DNA from: Chlorobiota bacterium
GTDB lineage: Bacteria > Bacteroidota > Bacteroidia > Bacteroidales > VadinHA17
Direction: 5' to 3'
Length of the DNA: 64,000 nucleotides
NCBI GenBank assembly: GCA_013152085.1
Contig: JAADHC010000008.1
Location: 1 to 64,000, forward strand
Shown here: one piece after another, positions 38,037 through 47,509 of the stretch
Layout: each line of letters starts with the position of its first letter
How positions within the stretch are numbered: position 1 is the stretch's first letter
Translations under genes and position numbers: made by a program
The notes under the pieces: model-generated
What the model saw: only the letters and a program-made list of their open reading frames with translations
Databases searched by the model: none
What the model was told of the DNA's origin: nothing

Positions 38037-40157
38037 ATGAAAAAACACATTTTGTTCTTTGGTTTGGCTGTTGTCATTGCGATTACCGCCTGTCAGCAAC
38101 AAAAACTGCATTATCCGGTTGCCCGAAAAACAGATCAGGCAGATGACTATTTCGGAACTAAAGTTCCTGATCCCTACCGGTGGCTTGAAAATGATACCTC
38201 TGCAGAAACTGCTGCCTGGGTGAAAGCGGAAAATGAGGTTACCTTCGGTTATCTTGAAAAGATACCTTTCCGGGACAAGATCAGGGAAAGAATCACCGAG
38301 ATATGGAATTATCCGCGTATGTCTTCGCCCTGGAAAGCCGGGGGATATTATTTCTTTACTAAAAATGACGGCCTTCAGAACCAGAGTGTTTATTATATGA
38401 TGGATAGCCTGGGGGCTGAGCCCCGGATTATCCTTGATCCCAATACGCTTTCAAAAGACGGGACGGTAGCACTGACAGCATTTAACGTATCACGAGACGG
38501 GAAATACCTGGCCTATGGCATTTCAAGGGGTGGGTCCGACTGGCGGGAATTTTTTGTTAAAGATGTAAAGACAGGGAAGAATTTTGACGACCATCTGCAG
38601 TGGATTAAATTTTCAGGGATTGCATGGTTTGGCGACGGATTTTTCTATAGTCGTTTTACCGTTCCGGAAACAGGTAAGGAACTGTCTGCCGAAAACAAAA
38701 ACAACAGGGTCTATTTTCATGAAACAGGAACCCGTCAGGACCAGGATGTACTCATTTACGAAGACTCCCAACATCCCGACTGGAGTTTTTATCCTTCTGT
38801 TACCGAAGATGAGCGGTTCCTGGTTATTTCCGTAATGAAATCTACAAGCGGCAATGCATTATATATCAAAGATCTGAGTAAAAATAATGAGCCGCTGATC
38901 CCGTTGGTGAAAGACTTCGATAATGATTACTGGGTCGTGGATCATCGTAATGGTAAGATCTATATTATGACCAATAATGAGGCCCCCATGTATCGTCTTG
39001 TCGCTATAAGCGATAAGGCTCCTGATATGACAAAGGCAATTACGATTCTGCCGGAAAATGCTGAACAGGTACTTACCGGAGTTACGTTTGGCGGCGGCAA
39101 ACTTATTGCAGGCTACATGAAGGATGCCCATGATATTTACAGCGTTTTTGATCCCGATGGTACTTTCCTCCATGATGTCGAACTTCCTTCGATCGGATCT
39201 GTTGGTGGTTTTAACGCCCGCTATAAGGATAATACGGCTTTTTACACTTTTACGTCTTTTACCTTTCCTTCGGTAGTTTTCCGTTATGATATTGAAAGAA
39301 ACATATCTACCGAATGGTTCAAGCCCAAAATCGACTTTGATTTCGATCGGTATGTAACCGAACAGGTTTTTTACCCCGGCAAAGACAGTACCATGATCCC
39401 GATGTTCATTGTTCACCGGAAGGACATGGAATTAAACGGTAAGAATCCTACATGGTTATACGGTTATGGGGGCTTTAACATCAGCCTGACCCCCTCTTTC
39501 AGAGTCTCCCGGCTAATATGGCTGGAGAATGGTGGGGTATATGCTATGGCCAACCTTCGCGGAGGTGGGGAATATGGCGAAAAATGGCACGAAGCGGGAA
39601 CGAAAATGAATAAACAGAATGTCTTTGACGATTTTATCTATGCGGCGAAATATCTGATTAACAAAAAATATACCTCTCCCGAATACCTGGCCTGTCAGGG
39701 TGGTTCGAATGGCGGATTGCTGATCGGTGCCGTAATTAATCAGGCTCCCGAACTCTTCCGCGTGGCATTACCGGCAGTCGGTGTGATGGACATGTTGCGG
39801 TATCATAAATTTACCATAGGAAGATTCTGGGCGGCTGATTATGGTACCAGCGAAGACAGTAAAGAGATGTTTGAATATCTGTATCATTATTCTCCGCTAC
39901 ACAACATTAAACCGGGGCTTCCGTATCCGGCAGTACTGATTACAACGGCGGATCATGATGACCGGGTTGTTCCTGCTCATTCATTCAAATACGCCGCTAC
40001 GCTGCAGTCAACGTATAAAGGCCCTAATCCTGTCCTGATACGTATCGAAACAAAAGCAGGACACGGTAGCGGAAAACCAACAACCAAACGGATTGAAGAA
40101 GCTACCGACCTGTATTCCTTTACATTTTATAATATGGGCATCACACCCAAATATTAA
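38037..40157 (+). CDS. Prolyl oligopeptidase family serine peptidase (lipoprotein)
   Basis: A 706-residue S9A peptidase. The N-terminus AVVIAITACQQQK is a lipoprotein signal with Cys as first mature residue. A beta-propeller follows the conserved VPDPYRWLENDTSAETAAWV. The hydrolase domain has the nucleophile in CQGGSNGGLLIGAVI, ANLRGGGEYGEKWHEAG near the oxyanion hole, the catalytic Asp in TTADHDDRVVP and His in KAGHGSGKPT. It cleaves proline-containing peptides, here probably in the periplasm. Confidence 0.94.
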   Translation: MKKHILFFGLAVVIAITACQQQKLHYPVARKTDQADDYFGTKVPDPYRWLENDTSAETAAWVKAENEVTFGYLEKIPFRDKIRERITEIWNYPRMSSPWKAGGYYFFTKNDGLQNQSVYYMMDSLGAEPRIILDPNTLSKDGTVALTAFNVSRDGKYLAYGISRGGSDWREFFVKDVKTGKNFDDHLQWIKFSGIAWFGDGFFYSRFTVPETGKELSAENKNNRVYFHETGTRQDQDVLIYEDSQHPDWSFYPSVTEDERFLVISVMKSTSGNALYIKDLSKNNEPLIPLVKDFDNDYWVVDHRNGKIYIMTNNEAPMYRLVAISDKAPDMTKAITILPENAEQVLTGVTFGGGKLIAGYMKDAHDIYSVFDPDGTFLHDVELPSIGSVGGFNARYKDNTAFYTFTSFTFPSVVFRYDIERNISTEWFKPKIDFDFDRYVTEQVFYPGKDSTMIPMFIVHRKDMELNGKNPTWLYGYGGFNISLTPSFRVSRLIWLENGGVYAMANLRGGGEYGEKWHEAGTKMNKQNVFDDFIYAAKYLINKKYTSPEYLACQGGSNGGLLIGAVINQAPELFRVALPAVGVMDMLRYHKFTIGRFWAADYGTSEDSKEMFEYLYHYSPLHNIKPGLPYPAVLITTADHDDRVVPAHSFKYAATLQSTYKGPNPVLIRIETKAGHGSGKPTTKRIEEATDLYSFTFYNMGITPKY

Positions 40158-40177
40158 AACCTTATTATTTGAAATGA

Positions 40178-40206
40178 GGACAGGACTGAAATGCCTGTTC
40201 TTTTTT
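40178..40206 (+). terminator. Intrinsic terminator of the prolyl oligopeptidase gene
   Basis: GGACAGG (40178-40184) pairs with CCTGTTC (40194-40200), with one G-U pair in RNA, followed by six T residues. Confidence 0.78.
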
Positions 40207-40231
40207 ATTCCGTAAACTTCCCCGGTTATTT

Positions 40232-40239
40232 TATCTTTG
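40232..40239 (+). promoter_or_regulatory. Candidate -7 element for the deoxynucleoside kinase
   Basis: TATCTTTG fits TAnnTTTG and lies 53 nt upstream of the start codon. Confidence 0.5.
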
Positions 40240-40292
40240 TACCGGGACACAGCTCTTTACTTATAAAGGGTAGTTTTTATGGTTAGCTGCTG

Positions 40293-40928
40293 ATGCATTA
40301 CAGGTATATTGTTATCGAAGGAAATATTGGTGCAGGAAAGACCACGTTAGCTACACGCATCGCGAAGGAATATGGTGCACGGCTTGTACTGGAGCAATTT
40401 GCAGATAATCCATTCCTGCCAAAATTTTATGAAAACCCTGACAGATATGCTTTCCCCCTCGAAATGTCTTTTCTCTCAGAGCGCTATAACCAGTTGAAAC
40501 ATGAGCTGACCCAACCGGAGCTGTTTACCAGTTTTACCATAGCAGATTACTATTTTGCAAAATCACTGATTTTTGCCAGGAATACGTTGCAACCTGATGA
40601 ATACAGGCTCTATCATCAGATTTATGCTATTATTTATGAGCATCTTCCACGACCTGATCTTTATGTTTTCCTCCATGTTTCTACGGACAGGTTGCTCAAT
40701 AATATCAAAAGACGCGGACGTGCTTATGAATCCGGGATTACTGCAGGATATCTTGAAAAAATAAGAGATGGTTATTTCCGGTTTTTCAGTCAGGAAAAAG
40801 ATATCCGATTTTTAATCCTGGACACAACTATGGTTGATTTTGTTGAGAATCAGGAGGATTTCCGGAAAGTTAAAAAAATTATCCTCGAAAAGGAATATCC
40901 GGCGGGAATTACGAGGATTACCCTGTAA
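40293..40928 (+). CDS. Deoxynucleoside kinase
   Basis: A 211-residue kinase phosphorylating deoxyribonucleosides for dNTP salvage. Walker A is IEGNIGAGKTTLATRI; the acidic residue in LVLEQFADNPFL, the FLSERYNQLK segment and the lid arginines in KRRGRAYESGI follow the dCK/dGK fold. Which base it prefers (dA, dG or others) cannot be decided. It is a single gene between the peptidase and an OmpA-type lipoprotein. Confidence 0.9.
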   Translation: MHYRYIVIEGNIGAGKTTLATRIAKEYGARLVLEQFADNPFLPKFYENPDRYAFPLEMSFLSERYNQLKHELTQPELFTSFTIADYYFAKSLIFARNTLQPDEYRLYHQIYAIIYEHLPRPDLYVFLHVSTDRLLNNIKRRGRAYESGITAGYLEKIRDGYFRFFSQEKDIRFLILDTTMVDFVENQEDFRKVKKIILEKEYPAGITRITL

Positions 40929-41050
40929 GTTTATGCTTAATTCACTGACCAAATACTCATGAACAGGATGAAAATCCTCCGTAAGTGGCATGGGAAAGGC
41001 TTTTTTTACGAAAAAGTAGAGGGAATATTTTTTTTTTTTGCAAAACGTAG

Positions 41051-41058
41051 TAGTTTTG
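41051..41058 (+). promoter_or_regulatory. Candidate -7 element for the OmpA/TPR lipoprotein
   Basis: TAGTTTTG matches TAnnTTTG and lies 48 nt before the chosen start. A run of 13 T residues (41027-41039) precedes it and may vary in length. Confidence 0.5.
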
Positions 41059-41106
41059 TAGTATCAACCTAAATTGATTGAATGTAAAACAAATAACCCT
41101 GTAATT

Positions 41107-42819
41107 ATGAAAAGACTATCTTATTTTGGATCATTTATTCTGGTTGCCGCTTTCCTTAGTGGTTGTGGTGGCTTGAACAAAATGAAAAAGGATGCCGGCA
41201 ATATCAGCTACCAGGTAACGCCGAAAGTACTTGAAGCTCATGGAGGGAAAGTGGCTGTTTCTATTACCGGACAGTTCCCGGAAAAGTATTTCAATAAGAA
41301 TGCCATTGTTGAAGCTACACCCGTTCTGGTCTATGAAGGCGGCGAAACAGCTTTCCCCTCGGTCACCTTACAGGGAGAAAAGGTGGAAGCCAATAATAAG
41401 TCCATAAGTTTTGCCGGTGGTAAATTTGATTATTCAGGCGAAGTGGATTTCAAGGATGCCATGCGCGTTTCCGAATTAATGCTTCGTGTAAAAGCTTCCA
41501 TGAAAGGAACTTCCGTGGATTTCGATCCGGTAAAACTGGCTGACGGAGTGATTGCCACTTCAACACTGGTTATGAAAATGCCGAAACCTATCTTCATGAA
41601 AGACAATTTCAAGCGGATTATTCCTGAGGATAAGATGGCCGACATTAATTTTATCATTAATCGTTATAACCTCCGGAAATCGGAGCTTAAAGCCGAAGAC
41701 GTACAGGCATTGCTTGATTTTGTCAAGGCAGCAAACGAAGCTCCAAATATGGAGTTCACAAGTACTGAAATTCATGGGTATGCTTCTCCCGACGGAAAAT
41801 ACGACTTTAATGCCAAACTGAGCCAGGAAAGAGCTGACGCTGTAGATAAATATATGCAGCGGGAATATAAAAGGGCAAAAGTTGAAGCGGTAAATAAAGA
41901 AAGCTTCATCTCTGAAAAGTCTACAGCCGAAGACTGGGATGGTTTCAAAAAACTGTTGGAGAATTCTACGATTAAGGATAAAGATCTGATCCTGCGCGTT
42001 CTTTCCATGTATTCGGATCCTGAAGTACGTGAAAAAGAGATCCGCAATATGGCTGAAGCATTTGAAGTTCTGAAGAAAAGTATTCTCCCGGAACTTCGTC
42101 GTTCACAGATACAGGTCAATGTAAATAAAATCGGTTTCTCCGACGAGGAAATTCTGAATTATATCGAATCCAATCCTGATACACTGGGGATTGAAGAGAT
42201 GCTGTATGCCGCAACTTTAACGGATGATGCAGCCAGGCAGCTTAAATTCTATCAAACAGCATTTGCAAAATATCCACAGTGCATCCGCGCAGCCAACAAC
42301 GTTGGCGCTACCTTCCTGAAAATGGGGAAAGTTGCCGAAGCTAAAGATGCGCTCATGAAAGCAAAAGCCCTCAAGGATATTGACATTGTTAAAAACAACC
42401 TCGGTTTCTGCGAACTTTTGGACGGAAACCTGGATAAAGCAACGGAATACTTTACTTCCATGCAGAAACCTACTCCCGAATCAAACTTCGGATTGGGGAC
42501 CATCGCCATTATCAAAGGAAATTATCAGGATGCTGTCAATTTCTTTGGCAATGAACCTTCACTGAACAATGCACTGGCAAAATTGTTGAATGACGATGCT
42601 ACGGGAGCCAAAAACCTTCTCGATGGCTGGGATCATGAATGCAAACATGTTGATTATCTGAAAGCTGTCATCGGCGCCCGCCTGGGTAACGAAGACTATA
42701 TGTTCAATAATCTTAAACTGGCGGTTCAGAAGGATGCCAAGATGAAAGATCAGATCAAAACCGACATGGAGTTTGGTAAATATTTTGAAAACGATACCTT
42801 TAAATCAATCGTTGAATAA
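41107..42819 (+). CDS. OmpA/TPR outer-membrane lipoprotein
   Basis: A 570-residue protein. The N-terminus SFILVAAFLSGCGGLNK is a lipoprotein signal. The middle (about residues 230-330) has an OmpA-like core, FTSTEIHGYASPDGKYDFNA with LSQERADAVDKYM. The C-terminal third contains TPR-like repeats (CIRAANNVGATFLKMGKVAE, KNNLGFCELLDGNLDKATEY, FGLGTIAIIKGNYQDAVNFF). It probably links the outer membrane to peptidoglycan and acts as an assembly platform. An upstream in-frame start at 41074 would hide the signal peptide and is rejected. A strong terminator follows. Confidence 0.8.
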   Translation: MKRLSYFGSFILVAAFLSGCGGLNKMKKDAGNISYQVTPKVLEAHGGKVAVSITGQFPEKYFNKNAIVEATPVLVYEGGETAFPSVTLQGEKVEANNKSISFAGGKFDYSGEVDFKDAMRVSELMLRVKASMKGTSVDFDPVKLADGVIATSTLVMKMPKPIFMKDNFKRIIPEDKMADINFIINRYNLRKSELKAEDVQALLDFVKAANEAPNMEFTSTEIHGYASPDGKYDFNAKLSQERADAVDKYMQREYKRAKVEAVNKESFISEKSTAEDWDGFKKLLENSTIKDKDLILRVLSMYSDPEVREKEIRNMAEAFEVLKKSILPELRRSQIQVNVNKIGFSDEEILNYIESNPDTLGIEEMLYAATLTDDAARQLKFYQTAFAKYPQCIRAANNVGATFLKMGKVAEAKDALMKAKALKDIDIVKNNLGFCELLDGNLDKATEYFTSMQKPTPESNFGLGTIAIIKGNYQDAVNFFGNEPSLNNALAKLLNDDATGAKNLLDGWDHECKHVDYLKAVIGARLGNEDYMFNNLKLAVQKDAKMKDQIKTDMEFGKYFENDTFKSIVE

Positions 42820-42840
42820 AATATATTTCACGTATACTGA

Positions 42841-42870
42841 AAGAGCGGTGTTTTCACCGCTCTTTTTTTT
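42841..42870 (+). terminator. Strong terminator overlapping the end of a convergent gene
   Basis: AAGAGCGGTG (42841-42850), TTTT loop and CACCGCTCTT (42855-42864), followed by T to 42870. The right arm covers the last codons of the TrmH-type gene on the other strand. In the minus direction it lies partly inside that gene and has no full T-run. Confidence 0.9.
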
Positions 42871-43402
42871 GCCTGAGTTTGAGATAAAAATCCCACAAAA
42901 TAATACCGGCACTGACAACGATATTAAATGAATGTTTGGTGCCGAACTGGGGAATCTCAATACATTGATCACTTATATCAACAGCCTCCTGGCTTACCCC
43001 GTGGATTTCATGACCGAAAACCAGCGCATATCTTTGATCCGGAGCAGGGAAGTAACTGTCCAGGAGGATTCCGCCTTCCACCTGTTCAATGGACAGAATC
43101 GTATAATCCTGCTCTTTTAAATCTTCCAGCGCTTCCACGGTAGTAGCATAATATTTCCAGGATACTGATTTTGTTGCGCCCAGTGCGGTTTTCCTGATCT
43201 CTTTGTGGGGAGGGCAGGCCGTGATACCACAAAGATAAATTGCTTCAACAAGAAAGGCATCTGCTGTCCGGAATACAGACCCGATATTATTCATGCTACG
43301 GACATTATCCAATACAATAATAACCGGAAACTTCTCGGCTTTCCTGTATTCCGGTATCGTGCGCCGGCCAAGTGCTGCGTTTGGTATCTTGCGTCGTCTC
43401 AC
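42854..43402 (-). CDS. TrmH/SpoU-family RNA methyltransferase
   Basis: A 182-residue SPOUT methyltransferase. Motif 1 is VRSMNNIGSVFRTADAF; motif 2 is LVFGHEIHGVSQEAVD; motif 3 is IPQFGTKHSFNIVVSAGIIL, where the usual SLNV is SFNI. It methylates the 2'-OH of an unidentified tRNA or rRNA nucleotide. The protein lacks the N-terminal ribosomal L30e-like domain of TrmH/RlmB relatives. It converges with the OmpA/TPR gene and diverges from sucC. Confidence 0.9.
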   Translation of the reverse strand: MRRRKIPNAALGRRTIPEYRKAEKFPVIIVLDNVRSMNNIGSVFRTADAFLVEAIYLCGITACPPHKEIRKTALGATKSVSWKYYATTVEALEDLKEQDYTILSIEQVEGGILLDSYFPAPDQRYALVFGHEIHGVSQEAVDISDQCIEIPQFGTKHSFNIVVSAGIILWDFYLKLRQKKER

Positions 43403-43507
43403 AGGCGCAAATTTAAACCAAAATTCCTTATAATATCTCTTTTGGCGGCAAACCGTTAAAAAGAGAGTTTGAACATTTCACTCCTGTGGGTCACGTTGTA
43501 AAACATA

Positions 43508-43538
43508 TTTGAATTCATACGGAAAAACCGTACTTTTG
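43508..43538 (+). promoter_or_regulatory. sucC promoter
   Basis: TTTG (43508-43511), 19-nt spacer and TACTTTTG (43531-43538) match the Bacteroidota consensus, 26 nt before the start codon. Confidence 0.78.
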
Positions 43539-43564
43539 GTCTTCATTTTTCAAACAAAGACGCT

Positions 43565-44755
43565 ATGAATATACATGAATATCAGGGCAAACAGATGCTG
43601 AAGAGTTTCGGGGTAACCATCCAGGAAGGGATAGTTGCCGAAACGCCGGAAAGAGCTGTTGAAGCTGCCAAAGAGCTTACCAAAAATACAGGAACCGGCA
43701 TGTGGGTAATCAAGGCTCAAATCCATGCAGGCGGACGTGGGAAAGGTGGTGGGGTTAAACTGGCAAAATCGCTGGATGAGGTTAAAGAACTGGCCAAGAA
43801 AATGATTGGCATGACCCTGGTTACACATCAAACCGGGCCCGAAGGGAAAGAGGTTCATAAAATTCTCATAGCACAGGATGTTTATTATCCGGGAGAATCT
43901 GAGATCAGTGAATTCTATATGAGTGTGTTATTGAACCGGCAGACAGGCCGGAATGTAGTCATGTACTCAACTGAGGGCGGTATGGACATTGAGACGGTGG
44001 CTGAGAAAACCCCGCATCTGATCTTCCGCGAAGAAGTCGACCCGCGTGTCGGTTTGTTGCCTTTCCAGGCCAGACGTATTGCTTTTAACCTTGGCCTTTC
44101 CGGGAAGGCCTTTAAAGAGATGACCCGTTTTGTAACGGCACTTTATATGGCTTACGAAAAAACCGACAGTTCACTGTTTGAGATCAATCCGGTACTAAAA
44201 ACTTCTGATGACCGAATCCTGGCTGTTGACTGTAAGGTTAACCTTGATGATAATGCACTGTTCCGGCACAAGGATTATATCGAACTGCGCGATCTTGCCG
44301 AAGAAGACCCGGCCGAAGTGGAAGCCAGTAAAAACGACCTGAATTTTATCAAGCTGGATGGTAATGTGGGATGCATGGTTAACGGTGCCGGGCTGGCTAT
44401 GGCGACTATGGATATTATCAAATTGTCGGGGGGGGATCCTGCCAACTTCCTTGATGTCGGGGGAACCGCAAATGCCGAGACCGTTGAAGCAGGATTCCGT
44501 ATCATACTCCAGGAACCAAATGTAAAGGCCATACTTGTCAATATTTTTGGCGGGATCGTCCGATGTGATCGTGTCGCACAGGGGGTGGTTGATGCTTACC
44601 ATAAAGTAGGGGATATCCCCGTACCGGTGATTGTCCGTTTACAGGGAACAAATGCCGAAGAAGGTAAAAAATTGATTGATGATTCAGGCCTGAAAGTATA
44701 TTCTGCCATTACACTGCAGGAAGCTGCTGACAAGGTTAAAGATCTTGTAGGTTAA
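43565..44755 (+). CDS. sucC: Succinate-CoA ligase subunit beta
   Basis: A 396-residue ATP-grasp subunit that, with SucD, interconverts succinyl-CoA and succinate with nucleotide synthesis. [17 protein letters not shown] begins the ATP-grasp fold; [20 protein letters not shown] is the nucleotide-binding loop; [20 protein letters not shown] and [19 protein letters not shown] are conserved. No sucD is adjacent, unlike the sucCD order of many bacteria; the partner must be elsewhere. The stop codon overlaps the stop of the convergent arginine deiminase gene. Confidence 0.95.
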   Translation: MNIHEYQGKQMLKSFGVTIQEGIVAETPERAVEAAKELTKNTGTGMWVIKAQIHAGGRGKGGGVKLAKSLDEVKELAKKMIGMTLVTHQTGPEGKEVHKILIAQDVYYPGESEISEFYMSVLLNRQTGRNVVMYSTEGGMDIETVAEKTPHLIFREEVDPRVGLLPFQARRIAFNLGLSGKAFKEMTRFVTALYMAYEKTDSSLFEINPVLKTSDDRILAVDCKVNLDDNALFRHKDYIELRDLAEEDPAEVEASKNDLNFIKLDGNVGCMVNGAGLAMATMDIIKLSGGDPANFLDVGGTANAETVEAGFRIILQEPNVKAILVNIFGGIVRCDRVAQGVVDAYHKVGDIPVPVIVRLQGTNAEEGKKLIDDSGLKVYSAITLQEAADKVKDLVG

Positions 44756-46002
44756 TCCCTGTCCAGCGGCAGCGTCATACATCTTGCTCCGCCGCCACCC
44801 CGGGCAAGTTCAGATCCCGAAAGAGTAATGACACATTTTACCGTCTTGATGGGATCCTTCTTTCCCAAAACCACGTCATCGGCAGGGATCACTTCATAGC
44901 CACGGTTGTTCAGCTCTTCCAACGTATGAACATTCCGCGCATATCCCAGTACTTTGCCAGGGGCCACGGCAAAAAAGTTGGCACCGCTGTGCCACTGTTC
45001 ACGTTGTTGGATCCAGGGGTCTTTTCTGCCGCCACAGTAAAGAATATCGAGATCCAATCCCAGCATTCGCAATCCTGCAGGTATGTTTTCGATGTGCCGG
45101 ATCTTTTTTACTTTTCCGCCTTCCGCCGAAATCAGTACGGTTTGGTATAATGAGGGATGCAGGATCACCGGCTCATAGATCATACACTGATGTTCATCCA
45201 GCATGGTAAATACCATATCGAGATGAATAAAAGATTCCGGTTCAGGCGGCAGCTCCTGGACAATGATATGAAGAGGTGCGTGATGATATCGGGTAATTTC
45301 CTGAATGATCAAATCGATGCCTTCGGAAGAAGTACGAACGCCATTGCCCATCAGGAGAATTTCCTCAGATACGACCTGGATATCACCCCCTTCAAACATG
45401 GCACGTGGCTCTTTAACCGAAGCATTGCTTACCAGCTTGTTAACCTGGAATGCCGGATGATGGCGAAAAACAAACTCCATCAGGCTGGCTTCCCGTGCCC
45501 GAACACGTGTAGCCATGCGGCTACTGAAAAAATGTCCGAAAATACCGGCACCGGTATCACGGGTAAAAAACAAATTATGCAGGGGCTTGAGGGAAAATCG
45601 ATCTTTACTGAGATACCGGGTCAGGGTATCTTTTATCATGGGGATTCCTTCTATCAATTGTTTTGATAAAACATCCGGTGACAAGGACATCAGGGTGTCA
45701 ATAGCAGAAGCCTGTTCTTCATTCTCGCAAATGCTGCGGACAAGATTTTCACGGATCCTGTTATTTTCAAGAACTGTCTTTAATAATGCTTTTACTTCGT
45801 ATACCTCTGAAAAAAGCTCCAGAATACGCCGGAAAGGAGCATATTCTTCACGGGCTACCTGAAGATTGAGAATATCGCTGTACAAGGCCCGTTCGGCATT
45901 TCCGGGAGTCATATTTTCAATCTCAGGGCCGGGTGTATGGATGATTACTTTTCGTAATCGCCCGGTTTCGGAAAAAATATGTACGGGTTCTTCTTTTATC
46001 AT
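44752..46002 (-). CDS. arcA: Arginine deiminase
   Basis: A 416-residue guanidino-group hydrolase converting arginine to citrulline and ammonia. Family motifs are complete: NLFFTRDTGAG, FEGGDIQVVSEE, FIHLDMVFTMLD, HSGANFFAV and the catalytic Cys in [16 protein letters not shown] at the C-terminus. A start 13 codons upstream (46041) is possible; this one fits the usual length. No ornithine carbamoyltransferase, carbamate kinase or antiporter is nearby, so a full ATP-producing pathway is not shown here. Its stop overlaps that of sucC by 4 nt. Confidence 0.88.
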   Translation of the reverse strand: MIKEEPVHIFSETGRLRKVIIHTPGPEIENMTPGNAERALYSDILNLQVAREEYAPFRRILELFSEVYEVKALLKTVLENNRIRENLVRSICENEEQASAIDTLMSLSPDVLSKQLIEGIPMIKDTLTRYLSKDRFSLKPLHNLFFTRDTGAGIFGHFFSSRMATRVRAREASLMEFVFRHHPAFQVNKLVSNASVKEPRAMFEGGDIQVVSEEILLMGNGVRTSSEGIDLIIQEITRYHHAPLHIIVQELPPEPESFIHLDMVFTMLDEHQCMIYEPVILHPSLYQTVLISAEGGKVKKIRHIENIPAGLRMLGLDLDILYCGGRKDPWIQQREQWHSGANFFAVAPGKVLGYARNVHTLEELNNRGYEVIPADDVVLGKKDPIKTVKCVITLSGSELARGGGGARCMTLPLDRD

Positions 46003-46160
46003 AATAGTACGGTTTATCCCTGTCAAACCAGTTTCTGACACCGGTTATTTTATGTGTCTTGTCGCAGAAAGGCTTTTTTCCGGATGTACCGCAATCATAA
46101 AACGATGTAAATTCCTCTGCTGTTTTTGTCCATACAACCTGTCGTGGATGGACAAAGGTA

Positions 46161-46658
46161 TTAGTTTTTCCGGATAACCAGACAACCGGCCATTATGTCG
46201 TGGAGGGCCTGTTTTTTTTCAGTAATGCCGGCCATAATGAATCCGATATACAAGATCATCCGCGAGATGATCTTTCCGAAATAGCGTCCGGTAGCACGAC
46301 CGAAACCGACAGGGTTTCCTTCCAGATCTGTGACCCGGAGGCCCAATGCCATCTTTCCTAATGTGGCCTGGTTCTTAGAACTTTCCATCAGGGCATAGTA
46401 GAGCCATCCTGTAGCCAGCGTCAGTAAACCTAGCGTGACAGCGGCACCGATAATACCTCCGATGCCCAATAAGGTTTGTTCATTAAAATTACCAGCCGTG
46501 GCAATACTGATTGCTGAAAAAACAATGGCACCTATAAATGGAAGTGCAAGTAAGAACCCTGCGAATTGAAGAATAAAATAGTCGATCAGGTAGGCAACAA
46601 AGCGAAGCCAGAAACCTGCATATTTAACCGGTTGGGGTTCGGGGGATAAGGTTTCCAT
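46161..46658 (-). CDS. RDD-family membrane protein
   Basis: A 165-residue membrane protein. GFWLRFVAYLIDYFILQFAG has the R...D pattern that names the RDD domain; further helices span about 70-95 and 130-145, with QATLGKMALGLRVTDLEGNP, a typical RDD loop. The function is unknown; some members act as ion exchangers. It lies between arginine deiminase and the Crp/Fnr gene on the same strand. Confidence 0.85.
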   Translation of the reverse strand: METLSPEPQPVKYAGFWLRFVAYLIDYFILQFAGFLLALPFIGAIVFSAISIATAGNFNEQTLLGIGGIIGAAVTLGLLTLATGWLYYALMESSKNQATLGKMALGLRVTDLEGNPVGFGRATGRYFGKIISRMILYIGFIMAGITEKKQALHDIMAGCLVIRKN

Positions 46659-46748
46659 AGAACATGTTTTTTTTGTTTGCTGGTTAAAAATACGAAAATA
46701 AATGCAAAGTTGACACGGGCAGGGAGAATCCGTTTAATCCCACCGGGT

Positions 46749-47429
46749 TTATTTTATTGTCAGACTGCGGAGGGTTTGTTTGTCAAGGATGACAACTTCT
46801 TTTTTTTCCAGCCTGATCAATTTTGAATGATGAAGTTCACGCAGGGTGCGGCTTAAGGCGGGTCTCGATACACCAAATAGTTTGGCAAGGGAAGATTGGG
46901 AAAGGGGTAAAATAAAATTATTACTTTTCTGTTCAAGTGAAAGTTCAAGTAAATAAAGAGCAAGCTTCCCTTTGATCGTAGGAAAGGACAGAAATTTGAT
47001 TTTATTACTGAGAAACTGTGCGCGGTCTGATATCAGACGAAGATAATTTTTCAGGATACGGACCTCCTGCTGAAGCAAATATGTGAGTGATTCCCTTGGT
47101 ATAATCAACAGTAATACCAAATCCGTGGCAACCAGTTCTACAGGTAAATGATTATCGCTGGCAAAAAGAAAGGCAGGTGCCAGCAGGCGGGGCGCCGAAA
47201 TCTTCTCGATCCGGATGACCTTTCCCGAAGCATCGTTCATCCGGGCAATGACATTTCCTTTCAGAACAACCATAAGCTGGTCGATACGATATCCCTCTGT
47301 CGCGATAATTTCATTTCTTGAATAACGGGTTGTCCGGTAATTGATTTCTAAAAACAACCGGTACAAATCTTCCCTGCTGATCCCGTTAAACAATCCGCAG
47401 TGATAAAGGATTGAAATATAATCTTCCAT
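46749..47429 (-). CDS. Crp/Fnr family transcription regulator
   Basis: A 226-residue regulator. An N-terminal cyclic-nucleotide-type sensor domain (about 15-130: IIATEGYRIDQLMVVLKGNV) joins through a dimer helix to a winged helix-turn-helix (LSQSSLAKLFGVSRPALSRT). Only one Cys (residue 11) lies in the N-terminal region, so an FNR-type [4Fe-4S] cluster is unlikely; haem, redox or another ligand is possible. It is divergent from a ferredoxin-like gene and a perfect palindrome lies between them, so it probably controls that gene and itself. Confidence 0.9.
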   Translation of the reverse strand: MEDYISILYHCGLFNGISREDLYRLFLEINYRTTRYSRNEIIATEGYRIDQLMVVLKGNVIARMNDASGKVIRIEKISAPRLLAPAFLFASDNHLPVELVATDLVLLLIIPRESLTYLLQQEVRILKNYLRLISDRAQFLSNKIKFLSFPTIKGKLALYLLELSLEQKSNNFILPLSQSSLAKLFGVSRPALSRTLRELHHSKLIRLEKKEVVILDKQTLRSLTIK

Positions 47430-47448
47430 CAGGGATAAAAGTACAATT

Positions 47449-47464
47449 TGTAATCTTTATTACA
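47449..47464. promoter_or_regulatory. Candidate Crp/Fnr operator
   Basis: TGTAAT-CTTT-ATTACA is a perfect inverted repeat with 6-bp arms, between the divergent crp and ferredoxin genes. It sits 22 nt upstream of the TATTTTTG element, where a TTG box would be, as in class II activation. Confidence 0.65.
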
Positions 47465-47486
47465 GAATTATTCTCTTATTCAGAGA

Positions 47487-47494
47487 TATTTTTG
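47487..47494 (+). promoter_or_regulatory. Candidate -7 element of the ferredoxin gene
   Basis: TATTTTTG fits TAnnTTTG, 15 nt before the start codon. The TTG box is absent and is replaced by the palindrome at 47449-47464. Confidence 0.6.
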
Positions 47495-47509
47495 TAAAAA
47501 AAGAGAAAT

